A stretch of DNA of 64,000 nt from Silanimonas sp. (GTDB taxonomy: Bacteria > Pseudomonadota > Gammaproteobacteria > Xanthomonadales > Xanthomonadaceae). The stretch covers positions 62,001 to 126,000 of the forward strand of contig NZ_JAPZQK010000008.1 of the NCBI RefSeq assembly GCF_027530345.1, read 5' to 3'. Under the pieces are notes generated by a model. The model was not told where the DNA came from. It made no database searches and was given only the letters and a program-made list of their open reading frames with translations. The first letter of the stretch is position 1. Every line of letters begins with the position of its first letter. A program made the position numbers and the translations under genes. Shown here piece by piece: positions 8,064 to 16,339 of this stretch.

Positions 8064-9458
8064 TCAGGGCGCCGCCGCCTCCGGCGACGGCGCGACAGTC
8101 GGCACGACGACGAGTCGCACGTCCGTGCCCGGGGCCCGGCTGGCCCAGCCGGCCTGCAGTCGAGCCGAAGCGTCGGCATCCAGCGCGACGTCGGCGATGA
8201 CGTGCACCAACAGCACGGGCGCCGGCGTCGATTCGCCGTCCTGGCCCACGCCGGCGCTCACCGAGACCGACTCTGCCTCGGGGAACTGCGCGCGCACCTC
8301 GGCCAGCAGCTCGCGCTCGAGGCGTTCGCGGGCCCGCAGGGGTTCGAGCTCGGCTTCGAGCATCACGAGCCGCTGGCGGGCCTCGTCGAGCTGGCCGTCG
8401 CGATTTGCCGTCTGCTGCGAGCGGAGGAGCTCCTCGATGGGTTTCATGTCCGCGGCATGGGCGCTGGCGTCGCGAACGTCCACGCGGGCCGCCCCTTGGC
8501 CCTGCGCCTGCAACTTGCGCTGGATCTCGCCCCGCAGCGCCTCCGGCGCGAGGTCGCCGGTGATCGCGAGGCGCAGCGTCTTGGCCTTCCCGTCGACCTG
8601 GGTCGCGAGCACCACGACGCGCGGATCGTCGCGGTAGTCGGCCAACACCCGGCCCGCCGCGGCTTCGAAGCGCTCGGCCTGCACGAGGCGCCACGCGAGG
8701 ACGCCGCTGGGCACCGCCATCAGGGTCGCGACGGCCATGATGATCCAGCGGTGCCGGCGCGCCGTGCGCGCATCGACGTCCACGCGCTGCGGCAGGCCGG
8801 CGATCTTGACGAACACCAGCGTCGAGAGCGCGATGAACACGCCGTTGATCGCGAAAAGGTAGAAGGCCCCGCTCGCGTACTCCCAGTTCCCGTTGGCGAT
8901 GCCATAGCCCGCGGTGCACAGCGGCGGCATCAACGCGGTGGCGATGGCCACGCCGGGCACCACGTTGGGCACCGACTTGCGCGTGTTGGCGACCATGCCC
9001 GCCGCACCGCCGAAGAAGGCGATCAGCACGTCCCAGAGCGTCGGCGAGGTGCGCGCGAGCAGTTCCGAGCGGGCCTCGGAAAGCGGCGAGACGGAGAAGT
9101 ACAGGATGGCCGTCACCAGGCTGATGCCGGCCATCAATGCGAGATTGGCCGCCGCGCGGCGGATCAGCGGGAAATCGTTGATGGCCGCGCCGTAGCCGAT
9201 GCCGACGATCGGGCCCATCAAGGGCGAGATCAACATCGCGCCGATGATGACGGCGGTGGAGTTCACGTTCAGGCCGATCGACGCGACCATGATCGCGAAG
9301 ATCAGCACCCAGAGGTTGGCGCCCACGGCGTTCACGCCCTGGCGGATCTGTGCGTCGATGACGGCCGGATCCTCCTGGTCGTAGCGGAGGTCGAACCGGC
9401 GGAGCAGGGGCGAGAGGCGATCGGCCAAGGCGGGCTCCAGGCAGGGGCGCCGCGCCAT
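8064..9458 (-). CDS. DUF389 (TIGR00341-like) membrane protein
   Basis: 464 residues from ATG 9458; 31 further codons upstream are in frame but run into the ribH promoter and are proline/arginine-rich. Residues about 35-230 contain some six hydrophobic helices with the family hallmark: [21 protein letters not shown] (N, G and P residues conserved), [15 protein letters not shown], and later [19 protein letters not shown]. The C-terminal 200 residues are soluble, with a probable coiled coil near residues 355-400 ([22 protein letters not shown]). The molecular function of DUF389 proteins is not established. The gene sits on the minus strand between ribBA and ribH, which are usually adjacent. Confidence 0.85.
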   Translation of the reverse strand: MARRPCLEPALADRLSPLLRRFDLRYDQEDPAVIDAQIRQGVNAVGANLWVLIFAIMVASIGLNVNSTAVIIGAMLISPLMGPIVGIGYGAAINDFPLIRRAAANLALMAGISLVTAILYFSVSPLSEARSELLARTSPTLWDVLIAFFGGAAGMVANTRKSVPNVVPGVAIATALMPPLCTAGYGIANGNWEYASGAFYLFAINGVFIALSTLVFVKIAGLPQRVDVDARTARRHRWIIMAVATLMAVPSGVLAWRLVQAERFEAAAGRVLADYRDDPRVVVLATQVDGKAKTLRLAITGDLAPEALRGEIQRKLQAQGQGAARVDVRDASAHAADMKPIEELLRSQQTANRDGQLDEARQRLVMLEAELEPLRARERLERELLAEVRAQFPEAESVSVSAGVGQDGESTPAPVLLVHVIADVALDADASARLQAGWASRAPGTDVRLVVVPTVAPSPEAAAP

Positions 9459-9519
9459 CCTCGGTGGCCCCGGCGGCGGGGGCAAGCCCCGCGGAGGGCG
9501 GCTCGGGGCCCGGAGGGCG

Positions 9520-9525
9520 TAAACT
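9520..9525 (+). promoter_or_regulatory. Putative -10 element of the ribH-nusB-thiL-pgpA operon
   Basis: TAAACT 28 bases before ATG 9554, giving a leader of roughly 20 bases. A promoter is needed here because the upstream neighbour runs on the opposite strand. Confidence 0.4.
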
Positions 9526-9553
9526 ACACGGCCGTCCGCTTCCCGACCCACCC

Positions 9554-10033
9554 ATGCCCCGTTTCGAAGGCGACCTCCGGCCGCACCCGTCCGGCCGCTA
9601 CGCCATCGTCGCCAGCCGCTGGAACCCGAAGATCACCGACGTGCTCGTCGATGGCGCCCGCAAGGCGCTGGTCGACAACGGCGTCGGGGCCGAGCGCATC
9701 GACGTCGTCCGCGTGCCCGGTGCCTGGGAGATTCCGCTGGCCGCCGCGGCGATCGCCGAGGCCGGTGGCTGTGCGGCCATCGTCGCGCTGGGCTGCGTGG
9801 TCCGCGGCGACACCCGCCACTACGAGCAGGTGGCCGATGGCTGCTCCGATGCGCTGATGCGCGTGCAGCTCGATCACCGGCTTCCGGTGGCCAACGGCGT
9901 GCTGGCGGTCGAGGCTTATGCTGATGCCGAAGCGCGCGCCGGCGGCGCGATGGGCAACAAGGGCGAGGAGGCCGCGCTGGCCGCCCTCGAGATGAGTGAC
10001 CTCCTGAAACACTGGCAGAAGACCACCGCATGA
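9554..10033 (+). CDS. ribH: 6,7-dimethyl-8-ribityllumazine synthase
   Basis: 159 residues from ATG 9554; the frame is open 30 codons further but those overlap the promoter. Motifs of lumazine synthase follow in order: [13 protein letters not shown] (aryl-binding Trp in place of the usual Phe), [30 protein letters not shown] with the catalytic His, [10 protein letters not shown] and [13 protein letters not shown]. The enzyme condenses DHBP (from RibB) with 5-amino-6-ribitylamino-uracil to the substrate of RibE. It usually forms icosahedral or decameric shells in the cytosol. Its stop overlaps the nusB start as ATGA. Confidence 0.96.
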   Translation: MPRFEGDLRPHPSGRYAIVASRWNPKITDVLVDGARKALVDNGVGAERIDVVRVPGAWEIPLAAAAIAEAGGCAAIVALGCVVRGDTRHYEQVADGCSDALMRVQLDHRLPVANGVLAVEAYADAEARAGGAMGNKGEEAALAALEMSDLLKHWQKTTA

Positions 10034-10488
10034 AGCCGATCCGCACCGATGGCATCGATCCCGCCGCGCGTTCGCGCGCGCGCCGCCGCGCCCTGCAGGC
10101 CCTGTACGCCTGGCAGGTCTCCGGCACGTCGATCCCGCAGGTCATCAACCAGTTCCAGCACGAGCAGGACATGGAAGTGGCCGACCAGGAGTACTTCGAG
10201 GCGCTGGTGAAGGGCGTGGCCGATCACCGCGCAGGCCTCGACGAGCGCCTCGCCGTCTACCTCGATCGTGGCATCGAGCAGGTCGACCCGATCGAGCGCG
10301 CCGTGCTGCGCATCGCCGCCTTCGAGCTCCTGCACCGCGTCGACGTGCCGTACCGCGTGGTCCTCAATGAAGCCATCGAGACCGCCAAGCGCTTCGGCGC
10401 CGACCACGGCCACACCTACGTGAACGGCGTGCTCGACCGCGCCGCGGCCGAGTGGCGTCCCGGCGAGGCGGCCCAGGGCCGTCGCTGA
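10030..10488 (+). CDS. nusB: Transcription antitermination factor NusB
   Basis: 152 residues. [19 protein letters not shown] is the arginine-rich boxA RNA-binding N-terminus. [32 protein letters not shown] and [17 protein letters not shown] are the signature helices. NusB with NusE (S10) binds boxA in rRNA leaders and supports processive transcription. It is coupled to ribH by a four-base overlap, an arrangement found in most Proteobacteria. Confidence 0.97.
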   Translation: MKPIRTDGIDPAARSRARRRALQALYAWQVSGTSIPQVINQFQHEQDMEVADQEYFEALVKGVADHRAGLDERLAVYLDRGIEQVDPIERAVLRIAAFELLHRVDVPYRVVLNEAIETAKRFGADHGHTYVNGVLDRAAAEWRPGEAAQGRR

Positions 10489-10514
10489 GGCACGCGGCTT
10501 GCACCGCGCCGGGC

Positions 10515-11486
10515 ATGGCTGAATTCGCCCTCATCGATCGCCTCCGCCAGCGCGCCGGGTCCCGCCCGGACGTGGCGCTGGGCATTGGCGACGATGCCGC
10601 CCTGATCGAACCGCCGAAAGGCCAGCAGGTGGTGCTGGCCGTCGACACCCTCGTCGAAGGCGTGCATTTCGCGAAAGGCGTGCCGGCCTCGGCCATCGGC
10701 TGGAAGGCGCTGGCGGTCAACCTGTCCGACCTCGCGGCGATGGGCGCCGAGCCCGCCGTCGCCCTGCTGGCGCTGACCCTGCCGACGGACGACACCGCCT
10801 TCGTCGACGAGTTCGCGACCGGCTTCAGCGCATTGGCCGACACCCATCGCGTCGCCCTCGTGGGCGGTGACACCACGCGCGGCCCGCTGGCCGCGAGCGT
10901 CACGGTCATGGGCTATGTACCGAAGGGCAAGGCGCTCACCCGCGCCGGTGCCGAAGCCGGCGACGACCTCTGGGTGACCGGCACCCTCGGCGATGCCGCC
11001 GGCGCCTTGGCCCTGTGGAAATCCGGTATCCCGATGCTGCGCACCGGCGTGTTGCGCGAGCGGCTCGACCGCCCGGCGCCGCGGCTCGGTGCGGGCCTCG
11101 CGCTGCGCGGTCTCGCCACCGCCTGCATCGACGTGAGCGATGGCTTCCTCGCCGACCTCGGCCACATCCTCGCCATGAGCGGCGTCGGGGCCGATGTCGA
11201 GGCCGACGCGCTGCCGCTGTCCCCGGCCTTGCTCGACGCCTTCCCCGACACCACCGCGCGCCGCGCGCTGCAGCTCAGCGGCGGCGACGACTACGAACTC
11301 TGCTTCACGGCACCGGCGAAGAAGCGCGAGGCGGTGCAGGCCGCACTCGACGCCGTGGCCACGCCGGCCACGCGAGTGGGGCGCATCACCGAAGGCGCCT
11401 CATTGCGCTTGTTCGACGCCGATGGCCTGCCCCTGGCGCTGCCGCCGCGCCGCGGCTACGTGCATTTCATCGAGGGCGGCGCATGA
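10515..11486 (+). CDS. thiL: Thiamine-monophosphate kinase
   Basis: 323 residues from ATG 10515; the upstream in-frame codons fall inside nusB. The N-terminal ATP-binding half has GIGDDAALI, VDTLVEGVHF and DLAAMGAEPAVALL. LVGGDTTRGPL and CIDVSDGFLADLGHI are the Mg-ATP loops, and LSGGDDYELCFTAP is the C-terminal signature. ThiL phosphorylates thiamine phosphate to the active cofactor thiamine diphosphate. The stop TGA overlaps the ATG of pgpA (ATGA, 11483-11486). Confidence 0.96.
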   Translation: MAEFALIDRLRQRAGSRPDVALGIGDDAALIEPPKGQQVVLAVDTLVEGVHFAKGVPASAIGWKALAVNLSDLAAMGAEPAVALLALTLPTDDTAFVDEFATGFSALADTHRVALVGGDTTRGPLAASVTVMGYVPKGKALTRAGAEAGDDLWVTGTLGDAAGALALWKSGIPMLRTGVLRERLDRPAPRLGAGLALRGLATACIDVSDGFLADLGHILAMSGVGADVEADALPLSPALLDAFPDTTARRALQLSGGDDYELCFTAPAKKREAVQAALDAVATPATRVGRITEGASLRLFDADGLPLALPPRRGYVHFIEGGA

Positions 11487-11986
11487 CGGTGCTGCCGGTT
11501 GGCACGCGCCGACGAATGATGCGGCACCCCCGCGGATGGATCGCCGCCGGTTTCGGTGCCGGGTTCTCGCCCAAGGCCCCGGGGACGGTGGGTTCGATCG
11601 TCGCCATCCTGCCTTGGTGGCTATGGATGCACGACCTCGCCCCGCGCGATTACGCGGCCGTGCTGATCCTCGCCTTCGCGGTCGGCGTGTGGGCCGCGCG
11701 CTGGGCCATCCGCGAAAGCCGTATCGAAGACCCCTCGCTCATCGTCTGGGATGAATTCGTCGGCATGTGGCTGGCGCTTTGGCTGCTGCCGCGCGAATGG
11801 CCCTGGGTGCTCGCCGCCTTCGCGCTGTTCCGCCTGTTCGACGTCTGGAAACCGTGGCCGGTGCGCTGGGCCGACCGTTCGCTGAAAGGCGGCTTCGGCA
11901 CGATGGTCGACGACGCGCTGGCCGGCCTGATGGTCTTCGGCGTGCTGCAGGTGGCGTTGGCGCTCTGGCCGATGCTGCGCGGCTAG
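11483..11986 (+). CDS. pgpA: Phosphatidylglycerophosphatase A
   Basis: 167 residues starting at ATG 11483 in the ATGA overlap with thiL. GAGFSPKAPGTVGSI is the N-terminal family motif, IVWDEFVGMWLALWLLP carries the catalytic acidic pair, and FRLFDVWKPWPVRWADR plus GFGTMVDDALAG complete the active site. Several hydrophobic segments place it in the inner membrane, where it dephosphorylates phosphatidylglycerophosphate to phosphatidylglycerol. thiL-pgpA coupling is common in Gammaproteobacteria. Its TAG stop overlaps the TAG of the convergent yraN gene by three bases. Confidence 0.95.
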   Translation: MTVLPVGTRRRMMRHPRGWIAAGFGAGFSPKAPGTVGSIVAILPWWLWMHDLAPRDYAAVLILAFAVGVWAARWAIRESRIEDPSLIVWDEFVGMWLALWLLPREWPWVLAAFALFRLFDVWKPWPVRWADRSLKGGFGTMVDDALAGLMVFGVLQVALALWPMLRG

Positions 11987-12393
11987 AGATCGTCGAGCGA
12001 AAACGCGCCGCGCACCCAGCGCGCTTCCTCGCCGCCATCGAACCCCACCACGTCAAACCGGCAGTCGCGCCGCGCGTGCCGTGGCTCGCGCTGCAGGTAG
12101 AGCCGCGCGGCGAGAACGAGTTTTCGTGCCTTGCGCGCGTCGACGCTGTCGAGCGCGTCGCCGAAGTCGCTGCGCCCGCGGCGGCGCACTTCGACGAACA
12201 CCAGCGTCTCGCCGTCGAGCATCACGAGATCCAGCTCGCCGCCCTTGAAGCGGACACTCCGCGCCAGCGGACGCAAGCCGCGCGCCACGAGGAAGGCGAG
12301 GGCGGCCTGCTCACCGGCGTCGCCGAGCTGCTGCGCCCGGGTGCGCGTCGCTGCCTCGGGTGGGCCGGGTGTCCTTCGGTGCGGCGCATCCAT
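11983..12393 (-). CDS. yraN: YraN family (UPF0102) predicted nuclease-like protein
   Basis: 136 residues. GDAGEQAALAFLVARGLRPL, then GGELDLVMLDGETLVFVEVRRR, is the characteristic E-x(n)-D-x(n)-E-x-R core of the restriction-endonuclease-like UPF0102 fold, and the acidic and basic residues are intact. The cellular role is unknown; genetic links in other bacteria suggest DNA processing. It lies 26 bases downstream of lpoA on the same strand and is probably co-transcribed with it, as in many Gammaproteobacteria. Confidence 0.93.
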   Translation of the reverse strand: MDAPHRRTPGPPEAATRTRAQQLGDAGEQAALAFLVARGLRPLARSVRFKGGELDLVMLDGETLVFVEVRRRGRSDFGDALDSVDARKARKLVLAARLYLQREPRHARRDCRFDVVGFDGGEEARWVRGAFSLDDL

Positions 12394-12419
12394 GCGCGTT
12401 GTCCTTGGGGGTTCGAGGC

Positions 12420-14153
12420 TCAGGGCGTCGGCGGGGGCGTGGCGTCCACCGGCATCAGTGCGCCGTCCGAGGCGCGGCGCGTCACGCCGCCGCTGTACTC
12501 CGCCCAGGCCGGCACGCGTTCGACGATGCCGGCGGCATCGATGCCCAGCTCGCCCGTGGCACCACGCAGCTGCGCGCCGCCGCGAAGGGCGTCGAGGTAG
12601 GTCGCCACCCTCCAGGCGTCGAAGCCGAAGGCGAACAGGCGCGCGGCGCTGCCGCGGGCGTTGGGCAGGCGACGGCCGAGGCTTTCCGCATCACCGGGGC
12701 CGACGAGGTCGCCGAGCAGCCACGGCAGTTCCGGGTACTGCAGGCCGTCGAGCTCGCGATCCAAGCGCGGGTCGCCGCCGGACTGCACCAGCGAGGTGGC
12801 CAGCACCGGCAGCGCGGCGAGCCCGGCCTCTTCCCGCTGCGGCATCAGGATGCGCAGGGCCGGCGCGCGGGCCGCGACGAACAGCGCCTGTGCGCGCGTC
12901 GCGTGGGTTGCCAGCGTGGCCAGCCCCTCGGCGGCGTTACCGCCAAAGGCATCGATTGGAGCGACAGCCAACAGTTCGCCGCCCTCGGCCAGGAAGCGCT
13001 CGCGGAAGCCGGCCAGCGCGCGCTGCGCGCTGTCGTCGCCCTCGGCGATCGCCACCGCGCGTGTCAGTCCGCGCTCGATCAGGCGCTGCGCGACCGCGGC
13101 GCCTTCATCTTCGGGGGCGAGGGCGAAGCTGCCGCCGCCGGCCGTCGCCACTGGCGTGCGGTTCAGTGCCAGCCACGCGGCGGAGTTGATCGGTGCGGCG
13201 GCCAGCGCTGCCACTTCGTCGCGGCCGAGCGGGCCCACGAGCAGGTCGGCGCCCTCGGCCACGGCGCGGTCGCGCGCGGCCTTCGCGCCGTCCACCGTGC
13301 CCTGGGTGTCATGGAAGGCGATCGCCGGGCGCGTGCGCGATTCGGCGTAGTAGGCCGCCAAGAGGCCGTCGCGCACTGCGAGGCCGGCCGGCGCGAGTTC
13401 GCCGCTGAGCGGCAGCAGCACGGCCATGCGGCGTGGCGGGTGGTAGCCGTCCGAGGCTGGCGCCGGGCGATCCGCAGCGGCGGGCACCGCGGTGGCGCGG
13501 GTGATGGCCAGGCCGCGACGGCGTGCCTCGCGAAGGGCCAGCGGCAGCACCGCGGCGTCGTCGCCGAGGAAACCGGCCTGCTGTACGAGGGCCGCATCCG
13601 GCACCGACTTCAGCTGGCGCTCGGCGTTGCGCAATTCGGCGGCGCGCTCGCCGCCCTGCAGCAGCCCGGCGCGTTCCGCGAGCGCCGCCGCCATGCCGAA
13701 GCGGTCGCCGGTGGCATCGAGCGCGCGAGCGCGCAAGGCCAGCCAATCGGCCATCCGCCCGGCGGGCACGAGGGCGCGGTCCTGCTGCAGCAGTGCGAGG
13801 GCCTCAGGGCCGCGGCCGTCGTCCAAGGCAAAGCCGGCGCTGAGCAGGTCGTGGCGGAACTGGTCCTCGGGCGTGAGGCGCCGGCGTGGCGCCTCGGCGT
13901 GTTCGGCGCGGGCGCCCGGGGCATCCCCGGCGCGGCGCAGGGACTCCGCGGCGTTCAGGCGCGCCATGGCCATGTCGGCCCCGCGCGACGTGGCGGCGAT
14001 CGAACGCCAGGCCTGCGCGGCCTCGGCATGGCGACCCTGGGCATCGAGCTCGCGGGCTTGCGTTTCCGCGGGCGTGGCCGGTCGCGACGTGGGCGCGCTG
14101 GCGCAGCCGGCTAGCGAAACAGCGAGGAGGGCGAGGAGCAGCCAGCGGGCCAT
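12420..14153 (-). CDS. lpoA: Penicillin-binding-protein activator LpoA (LppC family lipoprotein)
   Basis: 577 residues. The lipobox VSLAGC puts the lipidated cysteine at residue 17, and the +2 Ala favours outer-membrane sorting. Residues about 25-230 form TPR-like helical repeats. From about 245 the protein has a periplasmic-binding-protein fold, starting MAVLLPLSGELAPAGLAVRDGLLAAY and containing VGPLGRDEVAAL and FAFGFDAWRVATYLDALRGG. LpoA activates the bifunctional synthase PBP1A from the outer membrane. The gene diverges from rsmI with 56 bases between starts, as in many relatives. Confidence 0.92.
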   Translation of the reverse strand: MARWLLLALLAVSLAGCASAPTSRPATPAETQARELDAQGRHAEAAQAWRSIAATSRGADMAMARLNAAESLRRAGDAPGARAEHAEAPRRRLTPEDQFRHDLLSAGFALDDGRGPEALALLQQDRALVPAGRMADWLALRARALDATGDRFGMAAALAERAGLLQGGERAAELRNAERQLKSVPDAALVQQAGFLGDDAAVLPLALREARRRGLAITRATAVPAAADRPAPASDGYHPPRRMAVLLPLSGELAPAGLAVRDGLLAAYYAESRTRPAIAFHDTQGTVDGAKAARDRAVAEGADLLVGPLGRDEVAALAAAPINSAAWLALNRTPVATAGGGSFALAPEDEGAAVAQRLIERGLTRAVAIAEGDDSAQRALAGFRERFLAEGGELLAVAPIDAFGGNAAEGLATLATHATRAQALFVAARAPALRILMPQREEAGLAALPVLATSLVQSGGDPRLDRELDGLQYPELPWLLGDLVGPGDAESLGRRLPNARGSAARLFAFGFDAWRVATYLDALRGGAQLRGATGELGIDAAGIVERVPAWAEYSGGVTRRASDGALMPVDATPPPTP

Positions 14154-14165
14154 GCGGGGGAATCT

Positions 14166-14199
14166 CGGTGAGCCGGGCCTAGAATGATACGGCTCACCG
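14166..14199. promoter_or_regulatory. Perfect 10-bp inverted repeat around the rsmI -10 box
   Basis: CGGTGAGCCG (14166-14175) and its exact reverse complement CGGCTCACCG (14190-14199) flank 14 bases that contain TAGAAT (14180-14185), the likely -10 of rsmI. The element fills most of the 56-bp divergent lpoA/rsmI region. It could be an operator serving both genes, or a hairpin at the start of the lpoA leader. Confidence 0.5.
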
Positions 14200-14209
14200 G
14201 GAGGACTCG

Positions 14210-15049
14210 ATGTCGGAAATCGTCGCTGGAACGCTTTACGTGGTGGCGACGCCCATCGGGAACCTCGGCGACCTCACGCCCCGGGCCCGCGAGGTGCTGG
14301 GCGGCGTGACCGCCATCGGTGCGGAAGACACCCGCAACACCGCGGTCCTGCTGGGCCAGTTCGGCATCGGTACGCCTTTGATCGCCGTGCACGACCACAA
14401 CGAGGGCGACATCGCCGCGAAGTTGGTGGCCCGGCTGCAGGCCGGCGACAGCCTGGCCCTCGTTTCCGATGCCGGCACTCCGCTGGTCAGCGATCCGGGC
14501 TACCGGCTGGTGCGCGCGGTGCGCGAGGCGGGCCTGCCCGTGGTGCCGGTGCCCGGCGCCTGCGCGGCCATCGCTGCGCTGAGCGTGGCCGGCATTCCCA
14601 GCGATCGCTTCTGTTTCGAGGGTTTCCTGCCGGTGAAGGGCGGTGCACGCCGCGAGCGGCTCGGCGAACTCTTGTCGGAAACGCGGACGTTGGTGTTCTA
14701 CGAGAGTTCGCACCGCATCGAGGAATCGCTCGCCGACCTCGTCGCGGTGTTCGGCGCGGAGCGCGAGGCCACGCTGGGCCGCGAACTCACCAAGCGCTTC
14801 GAAACCCTGCTGGGCCCCACGCTCGGCGCGATCCAGCAGGCCGTGGCCAGCGATGCCAACCAGCGCAAGGGCGAGTTCGTGCTCGTCGTGCGCGGCAGCG
14901 TCGACCGCGAGGCCGCGCAGCTGGCCGAGGGCAAGCGCCTGTACGCGAAGCTCGCCGCCCACCTGAAGCCCTCGCAGGCCGCGAAGCTCGCCGCTGAGCT
15001 CAGCGGCGCGCCGCGCAAGGCGCTGTACGTGGGTGGCGATTCCGACTGA
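14210..15049 (+). CDS. rsmI: 16S rRNA 2'-O-methyltransferase RsmI
   Basis: 279 residues. LYVVATPIGNLGDLTPRA is the N-terminal hallmark of the tetrapyrrole-methylase-fold RsmI family. AEDTRNTAVLLGQFGI, LVSDAGTPLVSDPGYRLV, VPVPGACAAIAALSVAGI and FYESSHRIEESLADL follow in the expected order. The enzyme uses SAM to methylate the ribose of C1402 in 16S rRNA. GGGAGGA eight bases before ATG 14210 is a strong RBS. Confidence 0.97.
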   Translation: MSEIVAGTLYVVATPIGNLGDLTPRAREVLGGVTAIGAEDTRNTAVLLGQFGIGTPLIAVHDHNEGDIAAKLVARLQAGDSLALVSDAGTPLVSDPGYRLVRAVREAGLPVVPVPGACAAIAALSVAGIPSDRFCFEGFLPVKGGARRERLGELLSETRTLVFYESSHRIEESLADLVAVFGAEREATLGRELTKRFETLLGPTLGAIQQAVASDANQRKGEFVLVVRGSVDREAAQLAEGKRLYAKLAAHLKPSQAAKLAAELSGAPRKALYVGGDSD

Positions 15050-15109
15050 CTGCTGCATTCCGCAGCCGTCGCGACAGCGCCCGTTCCGTTTCGGGCCGCG
15101 CTCGGCGCG

Positions 15110-15115
15110 TACACT
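15110..15115 (+). promoter_or_regulatory. -10 element of rnpB
   Basis: TACACT six bases before the predicted 5' end of RNase P RNA. The spacing fits a transcription start at about 15122. No strong -35 is seen. Confidence 0.5.
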
Positions 15116-15121
15116 GCGCCC

Positions 15122-15495
15122 TGACGGAGTCGGCCAGGCAGTCGCGTCGGGAGCAATCCCGCCGAGGAAAGTCCGGGCTCCACAGGGCAGAGTGCCAGGT
15201 AACGCCTGGGCGGCGCGAGCCGACGGAAAGTGCAACAGAGAATAGACCGCCGAACGGCCCGCAAGGGTGCGTGGTCAGGGTGAAACGGTGGGGTAAGAGC
15301 CCACCGCCTGCGGGGCCAACGCCGCAGGGCACGGCAAACCCCACTCGGAGCAAGACCAAATAGGGGTGCATTGGGTTGGCCCGGCCCGCACCCGGGTAGG
15401 TTGCTGGAGCCCCATCGCGAGGTGGGGCCGAGAGGAATGGCTGCCGGCACCGGCAACGGTGCTTACAGAACCCGGCTTATCGGCCGGCTCCGTCA
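15122..15495 (+). ncRNA. rnpB: RNase P RNA, bacterial class A
   Basis: About 374 nucleotides. The universally conserved blocks are present in order: GAGGAAAGTCCGGGCTCC, ACAGAGAATAGACCGCC, a GGTAAGAGCCCACCGC block, AGAGGAATGG, and ACAGAACCCGGCTTATCGG. The 5' end TGACGGAGTCGGCC pairs with the 3' end CGGCCGGCTCCGTCA (P1 helix), which fixes both ends. The RNA is the catalytic part of the ribozyme that removes 5' leaders from pre-tRNAs. No terminator follows, and a protein frame starts 12 bases later. Confidence 0.97.
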
Positions 15496-15507
15496 CCCTC
15501 TTCATCG

Positions 15508-16239
15508 ATGGATGCAGGCGTGGATTACGTGTTCGACCCGGCCGCCCTCGCGGCCTTGGCCAAGGCGCGCGCGGTGGAGTACGCCGCGGCCGACCCCTAT
15601 CCGCATGCGGTGTTCGACGGGTTCCTGCGCCCGGAAGCCGCGGAGGCGCTGGCGCGCGAGTTCCCGCGGCCTGAAGACCCGGTGGGTTGGGACCACTACG
15701 GCTACGAAGGCTTCGAGAAGAAGATCGCGACCTCGAAGGAGCAGTTGTTGCCGCTGCTGGTGCGCCGCACGCTGCAGGAGCTCAACACCGCGCCCTTCAT
15801 CGAATTCCTCGAAGTGCTGACGGGCATCGAGGGGCTGATTCCCGACCCGCACATGCTGGGGGGTGGCATCCACCTGAGCCGCCCCGGCGACCTGCTGGGC
15901 ATCCATGCCGACTTCAACTGGCATCCGGCGCTCAAGCTGCACCGTCGCATCAACCTGCTCATCTACCTCAATCCCGGCTGGGACACGGCTTGGGGCAGTG
16001 ACCTCGAGCTGTGGGACACCGATGCCAAAGCTTGCGTGCGCCGCATCGCGCCGCTGATGAACCGCGCGGTCGTGTTCAACACGCGTAGCGACACCTTCCA
16101 CGGCCATCCGCGGCCCTTGGCTTGCCCCGATGGCGTGTATCGGCGGTCGATCGCGGCCTACTACTACACGGCCGAGCGTCCGGCCGACGAGATCCGTGAC
16201 CCGCACAACACGCGCTACAAGGGCCTGCACCTCGACTGA
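15508..16239 (+). CDS. 2-oxoglutarate/Fe(II)-dependent oxygenase domain protein
   Basis: 243 residues if ATG 15508 is used. The double-stranded beta-helix core has HADFNWHP (Fe ligands His and Asp), a distal His in FHGHP and Arg in YRRSIAAYYYT for 2-oxoglutarate. The N-terminal YPHAVFDGFLRPEAAEAL is typical of the prolyl-4-hydroxylase-like/2OG-FeII oxygenase group found near sugar and toxin genes as well as alone. The substrate is unknown. ATG 15508 is only 12 bases past rnpB and has no Shine-Dalgarno sequence; GTG 15520 or 15529 are alternative starts. Transcription may read through from rnpB. Confidence 0.82.
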   Translation: MDAGVDYVFDPAALAALAKARAVEYAAADPYPHAVFDGFLRPEAAEALAREFPRPEDPVGWDHYGYEGFEKKIATSKEQLLPLLVRRTLQELNTAPFIEFLEVLTGIEGLIPDPHMLGGGIHLSRPGDLLGIHADFNWHPALKLHRRINLLIYLNPGWDTAWGSDLELWDTDAKACVRRIAPLMNRAVVFNTRSDTFHGHPRPLACPDGVYRRSIAAYYYTAERPADEIRDPHNTRYKGLHLD

Positions 16240-16339
16240 GTCCCGGCGACGCGCCAGGGCGTCGCGCTGCACTGCGGTTTGCCAAGCGAGGCCGTGGCGG
16301 CCACCCTTGCGGGTGCACTCGCCGCCAGGACGCTCGCCC

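Noticed and set aside
15490-15507. Intrinsic terminator after rnpB
   Set aside because: The 3' end is the P1 helix itself, and there is no hairpin plus T tract after it.
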